This document shows, one piece after another, positions 1 through 6,712 of a DNA stretch of 9,815 nt (the stretch's first letter is position 1; each line of letters opens with the position of its first letter). A model generated the notes under the pieces. It worked only from the letters and a program-made list of their open reading frames with translations, ran no database searches and was not told where the DNA came from. This DNA comes from a bacterium F11 (GTDB lineage: Bacteria; Elusimicrobiota; Elusimicrobia; F11). Both the position numbers and the translations under genes were made by a program. The stretch spans positions 1 through 9,815 of the forward strand of contig MSYE01000196.1 of NCBI GenBank assembly GCA_002176905.1. The letters run 5' to 3'.

Positions 1-77
1 GACCAACCATAATGATGGGGAGTAAGAAGAAATGAAATCAAAAGGGTAATGGATAAATAATTTTGGCCTTTTCCCAT
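1..77 (-). CDS. 5' end of a probable exported protein (partial)
   Basis: The minus strand opens with ATG at 77-75 and stays open for 25 codons to the window edge. The start reads MGKGQNYLSITLLISFLLTP, a short polar N-terminus followed by a hydrophobic stretch like a Sec signal peptide. It begins 43 bases after the attC box at 120-126, where the next cassette of the minus-strand array should begin. An earlier ATG (96-98 on the plus strand, read in reverse) stops after three codons. There is no strong ribosome-binding site. The rest of the gene is outside the window, so no function can be given. Confidence 0.45.
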   Translation of the reverse strand, partial: MGKGQNYLSITLLISFLLTPHHYGW

Positions 78-119
78 GATGTCTTTTACCAAACCATGAA
101 AACACTAAATGTTGAGGCT

Positions 120-212
120 GGCTAACGCCTTGGATAACCCGCCGGGCAATCACTTTTCGTTAATAAATCACTGTCACAATTTGATCCGGACGGGTTCATC
201 ATATTGTTGGGC
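120..212 (-). repeat. attC site of the 231-1133 cassette
   Basis: This 93-bp palindrome runs from box GGCTAAC (120-126) to GTTGGGC (206-212). Its arms, AACGCCTTGGATAACCCG and CGGGTTCATCATATTGTT, pair after two bulges in the right arm (after GGATG and after CCGT on the minus strand). Extra bases in the right arm make that the double-primed arm, so the site reads on the minus strand. It lies 18 bases past the stop of the exported-protein gene. It belongs to the same 93-bp subfamily as the sites at 5916-6008 and 8967-9059. Confidence 0.9.
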
Positions 213-230
213 CGAAACCGGGACGCCATT

Positions 231-1133
231 TCATGTCGCACATGGTTCAAAGCCCCAACGAAATAAATTAAAGTCCCCAGATGAATTTTCAAGGATAATT
301 TTAGTATGAGGGGTTGTCAGGTAAATATCTTTATCCCCGTCATCATCAAAATCAAGAATTCCCTCAATAATTACTTCATCAAGAACACAATAAAAGTCAT
401 CTGATTTAATGTTTAATATTTCATCGGCCTCATTATCACTTACGATAAAAAGAATGTCTGTATTCGTTTTAGATAAGTCAGTAACCCCTTTCGAATTTAT
501 ATTGATGATATAAGAAGGAATATCTCGAGAAGGGAAATTATAAACATAATAATTAGTGTTATTCCCTTCCCTTTTAAGTTTAGACAGAGTGTCCTTAATC
601 GCAGCGGGGAGGTTAATAGAACTATTCTCAATCTCAGATAGACGAGAAAAACCATTATCCGGCTTCTTATGGGGAATTGTTGTGAAAAATAATGGACTAT
701 CTGGAAGTTCTTGAATTATTCCATTTACAAAAACATAAGTATCTTCTGTTCCTCGGTCTTTTAGCGTTATTTTGAATTTAGGGATCGTTCTTTTCTCTAC
801 CCAACCCTCTCCATGGGCATAAACTACATCCCCCGCAGCAAATAAACAATTGTCAGCAACAATTTTGGAATCGCTTACCTTCCCAACTTTATTTATTGCT
901 TTTTCCCAATTGATATTATGGCAAGGAGCATCATACTTATTCACTATATTGATATAAGGTTCATAGTAATTTGAAAATATATTTACTTGGTTATATTCCC
1001 CAGTGAACAAAAAGGAAGGAATTACCTTTTCCATTTTATTGGTATTTAATTTCTTGTGACCGTCTGCATACACCGGAAACGCAACGATTAATTGTGTCAA
1101 TATGGCAAAAACAACAATACGGACAATATTCAT
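231..1133 (-). CDS. Exported protein of unknown function with a calcium-loop-like motif
   Basis: The 300-residue product starts with a clear Sec signal peptide (MNIVRIVVFAILTQLIVAFP) and a likely cleavage site after VYA at residue 23, so it should act in the periplasm or outside the cell. I do not recognise the main body (residues about 30-250). Near the C-terminus, DFDDDGDKD (residues 261-269) followed by IYLTTP resembles the aspartate-rich calcium loops of FG-GAP/VCBS or EF-hand-like repeats. Only one copy is present, so calcium binding is a weak inference. Cysteines at 71, 96, 249 and 298 could form disulfides. An AAAGGA box about 9 bases before the ATG supports the start. The gene fills one cassette between the attC sites at 120-212 and 1165-1258. 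Confidence 0.85.
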   Translation of the reverse strand: MNIVRIVVFAILTQLIVAFPVYADGHKKLNTNKMEKVIPSFLFTGEYNQVNIFSNYYEPYINIVNKYDAPCHNINWEKAINKVGKVSDSKIVADNCLFAAGDVVYAHGEGWVEKRTIPKFKITLKDRGTEDTYVFVNGIIQELPDSPLFFTTIPHKKPDNGFSRLSEIENSSINLPAAIKDTLSKLKREGNNTNYYVYNFPSRDIPSYIININSKGVTDLSKTNTDILFIVSDNEADEILNIKSDDFYCVLDEVIIEGILDFDDDGDKDIYLTTPHTKIILENSSGDFNLFRWGFEPCAT

Positions 1134-1164
1134 GCCTGATTTTCCTTTAATAAATTACTCTTCG

Positions 1165-1258
1165 GCTCAACGACAGAAATGAACCGCGGGGCCAATCACC
1201 TTTTAAGAATTGTGACCACAGGCCCCTTAAGCCCGTCGGTTCCATTGAATTGTTAGCT
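1165..1258 (-). repeat. attC site of the 1282-2151 cassette
   Basis: The site runs from box GCTCAAC (1165-1171) to GTTAGCT (1252-1258). The arms pair through GAACCG/CGGTTC and neighbouring bases. The right arm is longer by about one base (an extra A after GAACCG on the minus strand), so the site reads on the minus strand. Its central part differs from the 93-bp subfamily. Confidence 0.85.
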
Positions 1259-1281
1259 GGCAATCAAAATACTGGAGCAAG

Positions 1282-2151
1282 TCAATCATTAAAATTACCG
1301 ACTCCGTAATTGAGTGTTATAAACGAGCGCCAGTGCCACTTTTGTTTTTTTGTATCTAAATTTAAATGTGGGGCAATAACCAATAAAAAGGGACTATCTT
1401 CAATCCACTTGAAATCTGTTTCACCACTCCCTTTTATAGCGTGAAAATCGCGAATGTCTTCAACGTAAATATACCCTTCATATAAAGAACCCGAGTCAGG
1501 GTCAATGTAATTAAAAGGGAACCCTTTTTGAGATGACTTAAGATCCTTTGGAACCCTGGTAATCAGAATAACATGAGCTGCAACACCTTGCCATTTGAAA
1601 GAGGAATCGCTGGAACGTTCTTGAGAGGCGAATGATCTAATACTCGTAATGATGGGAACTTCTGATAGTAGTGATTTTGATAAGAGTTGGTGAATTCTAT
1701 ACAAATGGTCGATCGTGGATTCATTAGATTTCCTTTCAAAATATGTGCCTTGAACATTTTCTAACGAATGGTCTTTTAGGATTGAATTAAAGAAGGGCAG
1801 AATATCATCTGCCTTCATTCCCCTATTCTCACCATACAAGGTTTCGCCACGCTCCACTTGGGAGGCTTTTGATCCATACTGATTAATTAAAAACCTAAGT
1901 TTGTCCTTATCATTATAACCAGACAAACCCCTGTAAATGGACTGAAAGGATGTTTTCCCAAATTTTAATGCGTTAAGAACGGAAGTTGGACCACAGGCGG
2001 AACCCGAATATAGATATTGATTTATGATTCCATACGAATCCACATCGATTCCAACAGTAGATGGGGATTCTCTCGAGGCTGACGCCTCACAACCTGAAAG
2101 AGATACCACTACTAGGACATTAATAACACCGGATAATATACCGAGTTTCAT
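1282..2151 (-). CDS. Lipoprotein with a C39-like papain-fold cysteine peptidase domain
   Basis: The 289-residue product begins with a lipoprotein signal ending in the lipobox LSGC (Cys21), so it should be lipidated and membrane-anchored. SACGPTSVLNALKFG (from residue 51) is the catalytic-cysteine motif of C39-like peptidases, with Cys53 as likely nucleophile. AAHVILI supplies a likely His193, and YIDPDSG a likely Asp217, in the usual Cys-His-Asp order. Gln45 is upstream where the oxyanion-hole Gln is expected, though its spacing to Cys53 (8 residues) is a little long. Known C39 enzymes trim double-glycine leaders inside ABC exporters, but this one stands alone with no transporter domain, so its substrate is unknown. 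Alternatives are a cysteine-peptidase-fold toxin or an envelope amidase. The start has a poor ribosome-binding site. It fills one cassette. Confidence 0.8.
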   Translation of the reverse strand: MKLGILSGVINVLVVVSLSGCEASASRESPSTVGIDVDSYGIINQYLYSGSACGPTSVLNALKFGKTSFQSIYRGLSGYNDKDKLRFLINQYGSKASQVERGETLYGENRGMKADDILPFFNSILKDHSLENVQGTYFERKSNESTIDHLYRIHQLLSKSLLSEVPIITSIRSFASQERSSDSSFKWQGVAAHVILITRVPKDLKSSQKGFPFNYIDPDSGSLYEGYIYVEDIRDFHAIKGSGETDFKWIEDSPFLLVIAPHLNLDTKKQKWHWRSFITLNYGVGNFND

Positions 2152-2179
2152 TTTAATTAAACATAGCCCCCTGATTGAC

Positions 2180-2254
2180 AGCTAACGTACCAGCTGAGCC
2201 GCAAAATAAGTGGCGAAGCCACTTATTTTGTCGGCCTCCAGCGCATTGTTATAT
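2180..2254 (-). repeat. attC site of the 2280-3425 cassette (short type)
   Basis: This 75-bp site runs from AGCTAAC (2180-2186) to GTTATAT (2248-2254). The central hairpin is nearly perfect: CAAAATAAGTGGC, loop GAA, then its complement. The right arm is two bases longer than the left, so the site reads on the minus strand, like the gene upstream of it. A 63-base stretch recurs identically, inverted, in the site at 3912-3986; the differences lie almost entirely in the two outer boxes. Confidence 0.92.
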
Positions 2255-2279
2255 GGCAACAGCCGTAGCGGTTCCCGCT

Positions 2280-3425
2280 TTATCCCGATATATCAAAATC
2301 ATAAAGAATCCATTTCTTACCATCATTCATAAAAATACAAAACAAATCATTATATTCATGATGTAACTTTCGCGGTTTTTCCATCGTTCCAATTTTCCGT
2401 TTTAGTTTTGAATCCTCAATATTTTTCGTATCTTCAACACATGATTTTAAATCCGCACGAACATATCCATAATTGATTTCCTCAATTGGCTCTTGATAAC
2501 CCAATGTCTTTAATATCCTGGTACCATAACTTTTTTTATTTTCTGGATAACCTAAATATTTTACCAAGCAATTATTCTCATTATTCCTATTGAGGCAGGA
2601 CAAAAGAGAATCTCGAAATGTGTGAAAATCGTTAGAAATATTGTTTGGCAATTGATCAGTTACAGTTGATACCACTTCTCCCTTTTCATGGGATTGAAGA
2701 TAAAACACCTCCTCTTCTTTATCGTAGATGAGATTCCCTTTGTTCGATTCATACCAACTGACTAATCTTTCTGCTGTCTGGTCTTCATAGGTTTTACTGT
2801 TGTACTCTCGCTTTGCCTTGAAAGGAGTATAGTTGGTAAATATTCCAACCGTGTGCCAGAAATAATCCCTTTCTTCGGAATCTACATAAAAAGGGATAAG
2901 GTGTGCCCCCCCCTCAAATCCTGATTTGTACCCTTTTCTAACAAGAGCATTACACCAGTTTGAATACTCGTAAAAAACTTCTGACGTTAAAGGTCCATTG
3001 ATTTGTCTTATGTGAGAATTAATGGCGGGTAGATAATCATCGTGTCCCAGGAGAAGCAAAACCAAAGCTACCCTGGCTTGCCTCTCCTTTTTCAAACCAA
3101 CAATGTATTCATTCAATTTTCGAACCAAATATTCTTTAACATGAGGATTATCCTTAACCATAAATTCAAACCGTTGAAGAACATAAAATTTCTCGTCATG
3201 GGCCAAAGGAAGGATGAAATGTACCGTTTTATCATCTGTTATAGGGAACATCGAATTTAATGTGTTGGCACGTGTCTGAACATCTTTTGATTTAAGCCCT
3301 ATTTTTAATGCTTTAATTCCACTGGCGTCGTTAAACTTGGAAGCAAGGATTTGTGCAATTAAAAGGGAATGCTTTGAACGAGAATACAGGTTTCTTAATT
3401 TGGGATGAGGTTTCTCGTCTGTCAA
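2280..3425 (-). CDS. HEAT-like repeat protein, possibly 5'-truncated
   Basis: The reading frame gives up to 381 residues. Residues about 18-58 (SLLIAQILASKFNDASGIKA and following) look like a paired-helix HEAT/armadillo-type unit, and residues 60-145 continue as helical repeats. The C-terminal half is not recognised. No signal peptide is visible, so it is probably cytoplasmic, with a binding rather than catalytic role. The start is doubtful. The listed start is a TTG at 3425-3423. The frame is open only to a stop near 3465 with no ATG, and the first internal ATG is at residue 59. The N-terminal 24 codons overlap the divergent HEAT gene on the plus strand. Together these suggest the natural 5' end was lost at a rearrangement junction. 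The attC at 2180-2254 follows the stop by 25 bases. Confidence 0.7.
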   Translation of the reverse strand: MTDEKPHPKLRNLYSRSKHSLLIAQILASKFNDASGIKALKIGLKSKDVQTRANTLNSMFPITDDKTVHFILPLAHDEKFYVLQRFEFMVKDNPHVKEYLVRKLNEYIVGLKKERQARVALVLLLLGHDDYLPAINSHIRQINGPLTSEVFYEYSNWCNALVRKGYKSGFEGGAHLIPFYVDSEERDYFWHTVGIFTNYTPFKAKREYNSKTYEDQTAERLVSWYESNKGNLIYDKEEEVFYLQSHEKGEVVSTVTDQLPNNISNDFHTFRDSLLSCLNRNNENNCLVKYLGYPENKKSYGTRILKTLGYQEPIEEINYGYVRADLKSCVEDTKNIEDSKLKRKIGTMEKPRKLHHEYNDLFCIFMNDGKKWILYDFDISG

Positions 3426-3904
3426 GTATAGATCCCAATTATCCAGATAAGGGGAAGCACATTCTCAGTAACATTATTATTAATACTTCGCACAATCTTG
3501 GCGATTATGATAATGGCTGGGGTTTTTCCAAATCTGCGGATGCGCTTGCTAAACTGAAGATTGGTCAAGAAGGCGAAGATCTTATTAAATATCTAGTTAA
3601 GGGACTGAAAATTAATAATAGTCATGTGCCCAGTAGCGCAATAATTATGTTAGGGAGTTTGGGCTCTTATTCAAAACCAGTAGTACCTAAATTAATTGAA
3701 AAACTTAATCATTCCCGATCGAGACAGGTCACAATTCATGCATTGGGTGAAATTGGACCGTCCGCGAACCAAGCTGTTCCGGCACTTGAAATGACTTATT
3801 CCCAAACACACGAATATTTAAGAGAAAAGATAATTGAAACTCTGAATAAAATTGGGACAAAAGATGCTTTGCGGACAATTGAAAAGCTCCAGGCAGCGGA
3901 TTAA
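3353..3904 (+). CDS. HEAT-repeat protein on the opposite strand, probably 5'-truncated
   Basis: The frame gives up to 183 residues. Two or three HEAT units are visible: ADALAKLKIGQEGEDLIKYL, then SAIIMLGSLGSYSKPVVPKL, then TIHALGEIGPSANQAVPALE, in the usual pattern of an alanine-rich helix, a Gly-containing turn and a second helix. Such repeats normally bind protein partners. The listed start is a GTG at 3353; the frame is open only from 3335 and holds no ATG before the repeats. Its first 24 codons overlap the start of the minus-strand HEAT-like gene. It is followed 7 bases after the stop by a plus-oriented attC, so it is the 3' part of a cassette facing against the array. The gene is probably broken at its 5' end. 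Confidence 0.6.
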   Translation: MQLKGNALNENTGFLIWDEVSRLSSIDPNYPDKGKHILSNIIINTSHNLGDYDNGWGFSKSADALAKLKIGQEGEDLIKYLVKGLKINNSHVPSSAIIMLGSLGSYSKPVVPKLIEKLNHSRSRQVTIHALGEIGPSANQAVPALEMTYSQTHEYLREKIIETLNKIGTKDALRTIEKLQAAD

Positions 3905-3911
3905 GTTTGCG

Positions 3912-3986
3912 GGCTAACAATGCGCTGGAGGCCGACAAAATAAGTGGCTTCGCCACTTATTTTGCGGCTCAGCTGGTTCGTTATAT
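3912..3986 (+). repeat. Inverted attC site (plus-strand orientation)
   Basis: This 75-bp site runs from GGCTAAC (3912-3918) to GTTATAT (3980-3986). Here the left arm is the longer one, so the site reads on the plus strand, unlike every other complete attC in the window. It matches the genes on both sides, which are also on the plus strand. It is 69/75 identical to the reverse complement of 2180-2254, with the identity running unbroken for 63 bases. The mismatches lie in or beside the outer boxes. Confidence 0.9.
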
Positions 3987-4001
3987 GGCAAAGGGAGAAC
4001 T

Positions 4002-4262
4002 ATGAATCTGCTTGAAATAGCCAAAATTTATACAGACCTGGTTAAAGTCGATAATCAAATACCGGATAGTGAGTTTAATGCTAAAGATGAAATCGGCACG
4101 TTAAGGACGAAATATCACCAGATACTTATGGATAAACTACAAGAAGAGGGTATTGAATTTTCAGATCGGTTTGACGCTATGAACAAAGCTTTTGAACTCG
4201 TGGAAAGTGAAGGTCCTACTATTACACCGCCTAAATCTCCAACCAAAGTTGTCAATTTATAG
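4002..4262 (+). CDS. Small cytoplasmic protein of unknown function
   Basis: The 86-residue product (MNLLEIAKIYTDLVKVDNQI at the start) is mostly helical and acidic, ends in a proline-rich tail (ITPPKSPTKVVNL) and has no signal or membrane segment. I do not recognise a family. The start is well supported: GGGAG lies 4 bases before the ATG, and the ATG lies 15 bases after the attC box at 3980-3986, as is usual for a cassette. Downstream, however, no plus-oriented attC follows. The next site, at 4278-4376, reads on the minus strand and belongs to the gene at 4389-4970. The cassette therefore appears to have lost its own attC in the rearrangement. Confidence 0.7.
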   Translation: MNLLEIAKIYTDLVKVDNQIPDSEFNAKDEIGTLRTKYHQILMDKLQEEGIEFSDRFDAMNKAFELVESEGPTITPPKSPTKVVNL

Positions 4263-4277
4263 CTATACGACTGAGAA

Positions 4278-4376
4278 ATCTAACGCCTTGGATAAGTCGC
4301 GCGACCAAGGCGCTGCCTCTTAAATATTAAACTTACTTTCCTCTTAATCGCGTCGACCTTCATCCATTTGTTATAC
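4278..4376 (-). repeat. attC site of the 4389-4970 cassette
   Basis: The site runs from ATCTAAC (4278-4284) to GTTATAC (4370-4376), 99 bp. The left arm AACGCCTTGGATAAGTCG pairs with the right arm, whose minus-strand reading is AACAAATGGATGAAGGTCG, after extra bases in the right arm. The site therefore reads on the minus strand and belongs to the exported-protein gene to its right, not to the plus-strand gene on its left. Confidence 0.87.
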
Positions 4377-4388
4377 CGCATGCTGCCG

Positions 4389-4970
4389 TTATAACTTCCT
4401 GCGTAATGATGAAATAACACTTTTTAACGTTTCCTCTTCAATACTCGGCCTACCGTCATTATTCCAGGGTTGTTCACTCCGAATTAGAAGCGTTAGAGGT
4501 AGGTCATTATTTGAGACATCAAAAATATAAATGGGTTCTTCAATAGAATTAACCGACTTCACTTTTCCGTTTGATTCATACACCCTCTCCAATTGGAATT
4601 TCCAGCCGATTAAATCATGATCAGTTTCAATTTTTGATTTCTTTTTAATGCGACAATAACGGGTATTTTCGTGAGAACCTGCCGAGCAATATCTTACACC
4701 GTTCGACTGGAGAACTTTAAAATCAACTTCTCCATCAACTTCTTCTACATTAATTATCGAACCCCCGCCGCTGTAATCATTTAACGAAATAAAATCTGAC
4801 TCGTTTAATGGGATGGCTCCAAGCGAGCCAGACAATTCAATATCGCTCGGATAGTCAAACGCTATACCGTGTTTTGTATTGGTATATGTGTTTAGGCTAT
4901 CTTCAGCAATGGTAATCAAGGGCGATAAAGATAGAATGAATGACATTAGAATCAATATAATTTTATTCAT
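4389..4970 (-). CDS. Small exported protein of unknown function
   Basis: The preferred ATG (4970-4968) gives 193 residues beginning MNKIILILMSFILSLSPLIT, a good Sec signal peptide with likely cleavage after ITIA. A longer frame to 5018 exists, but its extra 16 codons run into the neighbouring attC and would bury the signal peptide, so I reject it. The mature protein opens with YTNTKHGIAFDYPSDIEL, a pattern also seen at the start of PsbP-like and related periplasmic domains ('the Y-G-I-x-F-x-Y-P' opening). This resemblance is weak and suggests a fold, not a role. Cysteines in RYCSAGSHENTRYC could form a disulfide. The gene fills one cassette. Confidence 0.8.
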   Translation of the reverse strand: MNKIILILMSFILSLSPLITIAEDSLNTYTNTKHGIAFDYPSDIELSGSLGAIPLNESDFISLNDYSGGGSIINVEEVDGEVDFKVLQSNGVRYCSAGSHENTRYCRIKKKSKIETDHDLIGWKFQLERVYESNGKVKSVNSIEEPIYIFDVSNNDLPLTLLIRSEQPWNNDGRPSIEEETLKSVISSLRRKL

Positions 4971-4989
4971 TAATAATAATCCATGTGCG

Positions 4990-5066
4990 GTATAACGGAT
5001 AGGCCTTACCGGCCCCACGCAGCGGCGAAGCCGCGGAGTGGGGTCCGGTACAGGCCGGTGTTATAC
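4990..5066 (-). repeat. attC site of the 5075-5896 cassette (short, GC-rich type)
   Basis: This 77-bp site runs from GTATAAC (4990-4996) to GTTATAC (5060-5066). The arms GGCCTTACCGGCCCCAC and GTGGGGTCCGGTACAGGCC pair after two extra bases in the right arm, and the centre is GCGGCGAAGCCGC. The longer right arm makes it read on the minus strand. It is much richer in GC than the genes around it. Confidence 0.9.
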
Positions 5067-5074
5067 GGCAAACT

Positions 5075-5896
5075 TTACGGATTCCCCAATAAATTGACTT
5101 TAGGCTTTCCGGCTTTATCATAAAAAACCTCGTCACTGCTTGGTTCACCATGAAAAAAGGATTGTTCGGATTCTAAAATCCCGTTGTCATAAAATGTTTT
5201 TATATAGGTTATTAACCCCATCTGGTATCCTTCTTCCCGATATAATTGACCACGTGGAGTTAAATATTTAACCGGACCATTTTTATAGCCATCCTTAAAC
5301 TCAAATTGAATTTTTAACTCACCCGTTTTATAAAACTCCTGGCCACCACCGGCTCGTTGACCTTTGTAGTAATGGTAAATTGATTTTATTTTTCCGTTTA
5401 TATGGGTTTCTTTGTGAGTTCCATCCGGCTTTGCCTTGCGATCTATGGGTTTCTTGGAATATGGGTAACCCTCGGCATTGAACCAACCAAAGTTATTCAG
5501 ATCATCATTCCCGGAACCGTTACCCTTTCCACTGGGTCCTCTTGAAAATAAATCATAGGCTGTCCGATTAATCTTACCTGGATTTATATAAACATAAGGA
5601 TTCCCCCAAGGATCCATGGGAATAGAATCCAGAAATTTCCCTCCTGTTTCAGAATTATGCATAAGACCCTTTAAACCTAATTTACTAGATGGGTAAAAAC
5701 CCCTTTCTGATCTAAACAATAGAAGGGCGATAGAATAAGCTGAAATAGCACTTCTCGTAACAACAAATTTTGACTTTAAAAACGGGGAGTTTGCTTTTGG
5801 GGGAGAGGAAACATCCTTATCCTGGTTTGATTGAGGTTGACAGGATAGGACGAACATTGAGGAAAAAATAATCGACACCTTAAAAATGTGGTTCAT
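5075..5896 (-). CDS. Lipoprotein fusing a GspG-like domain to MORN/YwqK-type repeats
   Basis: The 273-residue product starts with a lipoprotein signal ending VLSC (Cys19). Residues about 45-136 resemble the C-terminal domain of the type II secretion major pseudopilin GspG: an N-terminal helix, then LDSIPMDPWGNPYVYINPG and AYDLFSRGPSGKGNGSGNDD, the latter like the calcium-binding loop of GspG. The pseudopilin prepilin-cleavage segment is absent; the lipobox replaces it. Residues about 158-265 hold degenerate repeats of the MORN_2/YwqK kind (GTHKETHINGKIKSIYHYYK, FYKTGELKIQFEFKDGYKNG, FYDNGILESEQSFFHGEP). In YwqK-family proteins such repeats are linked to antitoxin or immunity roles. Whether this protein pairs with the secretion system or is an immunity-like lipoprotein cannot be decided from sequence. 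AAAGG lies 11 bases before the ATG. Confidence 0.85.
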   Translation of the reverse strand: MNHIFKVSIIFSSMFVLSCQPQSNQDKDVSSPPKANSPFLKSKFVVTRSAISAYSIALLLFRSERGFYPSSKLGLKGLMHNSETGGKFLDSIPMDPWGNPYVYINPGKINRTAYDLFSRGPSGKGNGSGNDDLNNFGWFNAEGYPYSKKPIDRKAKPDGTHKETHINGKIKSIYHYYKGQRAGGGQEFYKTGELKIQFEFKDGYKNGPVKYLTPRGQLYREEGYQMGLITYIKTFYDNGILESEQSFFHGEPSSDEVFYDKAGKPKVNLLGNP

Positions 5897-5915
5897 AAAC
5901 TAATCAACCTTTGCC

Positions 5916-6008
5916 GTATAACGCCTTGGATAACCCGCCGGCCGATCACCATTCGTTGTCACAGCACGACCACATTTTAATCCGGACGGGTTCATCCTAT
6001 TGTTAGAT
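5916..6008 (-). repeat. attC site of the 6021-6587 cassette
   Basis: This 93-bp site runs from GTATAAC (5916-5922) to GTTAGAT (6002-6008). Its arms are AACGCCTTGGATAACCCG and CGGGTTCATCCTATTGTT, and the two extra right-arm bases give a minus-strand reading. It belongs to the same subfamily as 120-212 and 8967-9059. Confidence 0.92.
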
Positions 6009-6020
6009 GCCACGGCTGCA

Positions 6021-6587
6021 TTAACCAGATAATTCCGCATTTAATCTGTTGAGAACTATCACAATTAACGACACAAAATGCCAGGCAAGCCCAAGAAGGA
6101 CAATAGTATTTTCCCCCTTCGGCAAAACAATGGCTGCTGGAATAAATTTAACGAACTGGAAGCCTTTAAGAACAATGTACCAGCCCCATAGACTCTTCTT
6201 GTTTTTAAATAGAAGAATACCCGCGAAGATCAGAAGGACGACTTGGAAAAGACCTGCCTTCCTTAGATGATTCATCCAACTAGATACAGCTCCTCCTGCG
6301 ACACCATGCATTACTTCTGGAACATCTGGATCCATAGAAGGGAGTGCGGATTGAAAAATCGAAATAATAACTAAAGCGCCAAATATTATTTCTATCCAAA
6401 GGAGGGTCTTTATTGAGGTTGATATTGGCGATACGTTAGGTTTACGTGATATTAACTCGACAAATTCAATCTTGGTGTCAGTTTTATTGCCTCCTATATT
6501 TTCAAGAGAAGTATAACACGAAAAGCAATACGTCCTCTCGGTTCGATTCTTTTCACCACATTTTCGACAGATAACAAAGTCAGCCAT
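6021..6587 (-). CDS. Zinc-ribbon membrane protein of unknown function
   Basis: The 188-residue product begins with a four-cysteine zinc ribbon: Cys7-x2-Cys10 and Cys21-x2-Cys24 (ICRKCGEKN ... YCFSCYTS). After a linker to about residue 55, four hydrophobic segments follow: about 61-84, 111-128, 133-155 and 162-182. It is therefore an inner-membrane protein with a cytosolic or peripheral zinc ribbon at its N-terminus. Zinc-ribbon plus membrane-bundle proteins of this kind are common but mostly uncharacterised. AAGG lies 9 bases before the ATG. It stands alone in its cassette. Confidence 0.85.
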   Translation of the reverse strand: MADFVICRKCGEKNRTERTYCFSCYTSLENIGGNKTDTKIEFVELISRKPNVSPISTSIKTLLWIEIIFGALVIISIFQSALPSMDPDVPEVMHGVAGGAVSSWMNHLRKAGLFQVVLLIFAGILLFKNKKSLWGWYIVLKGFQFVKFIPAAIVLPKGENTIVLLGLAWHFVSLIVIVLNRLNAELSG

Positions 6588-6616
6588 AAATTATTACCTT
6601 AAGAAAGAATATTGGC

Positions 6617-6712
6617 ATCTAACGAATTGGATGAGCCGCGTGATGACCACCTTCCTTTGATAAATGTGGAAATCTTCTTCTTATTCACGACGGCTCCATC
6701 CTTTTGTTAGCT
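6617..6712 (-). repeat. attC site of the 6707-7417 cassette
   Basis: The site runs from ATCTAAC (6617-6623) to GTTAGCT (6706-6712), 96 bp. The arm GGATGAGCCG pairs with CGGCTCCATCC after one bulged base, and a second extra base follows CCG, both in the right arm, so it reads on the minus strand. The stop codon of the upstream gene (6709-6707) lies inside the right-hand box. Confidence 0.88.

Noticed and set aside
109..309. Open frame on the plus strand across the first attC
   Set aside because: It runs through the attC palindrome and into the antisense of the exported-protein gene, with no ribosome-binding site or family likeness.
2175..2366. Open frame on the plus strand across the attC at 2180-2254
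   Set aside because: It is made of the attC and the antisense of the HEAT-like gene's end.
4971..5018. N-terminal extension of the 4389-4970 gene
   Set aside because: The extra 16 codons overlap the adjacent attC and would put 16 residues before a good signal peptide.
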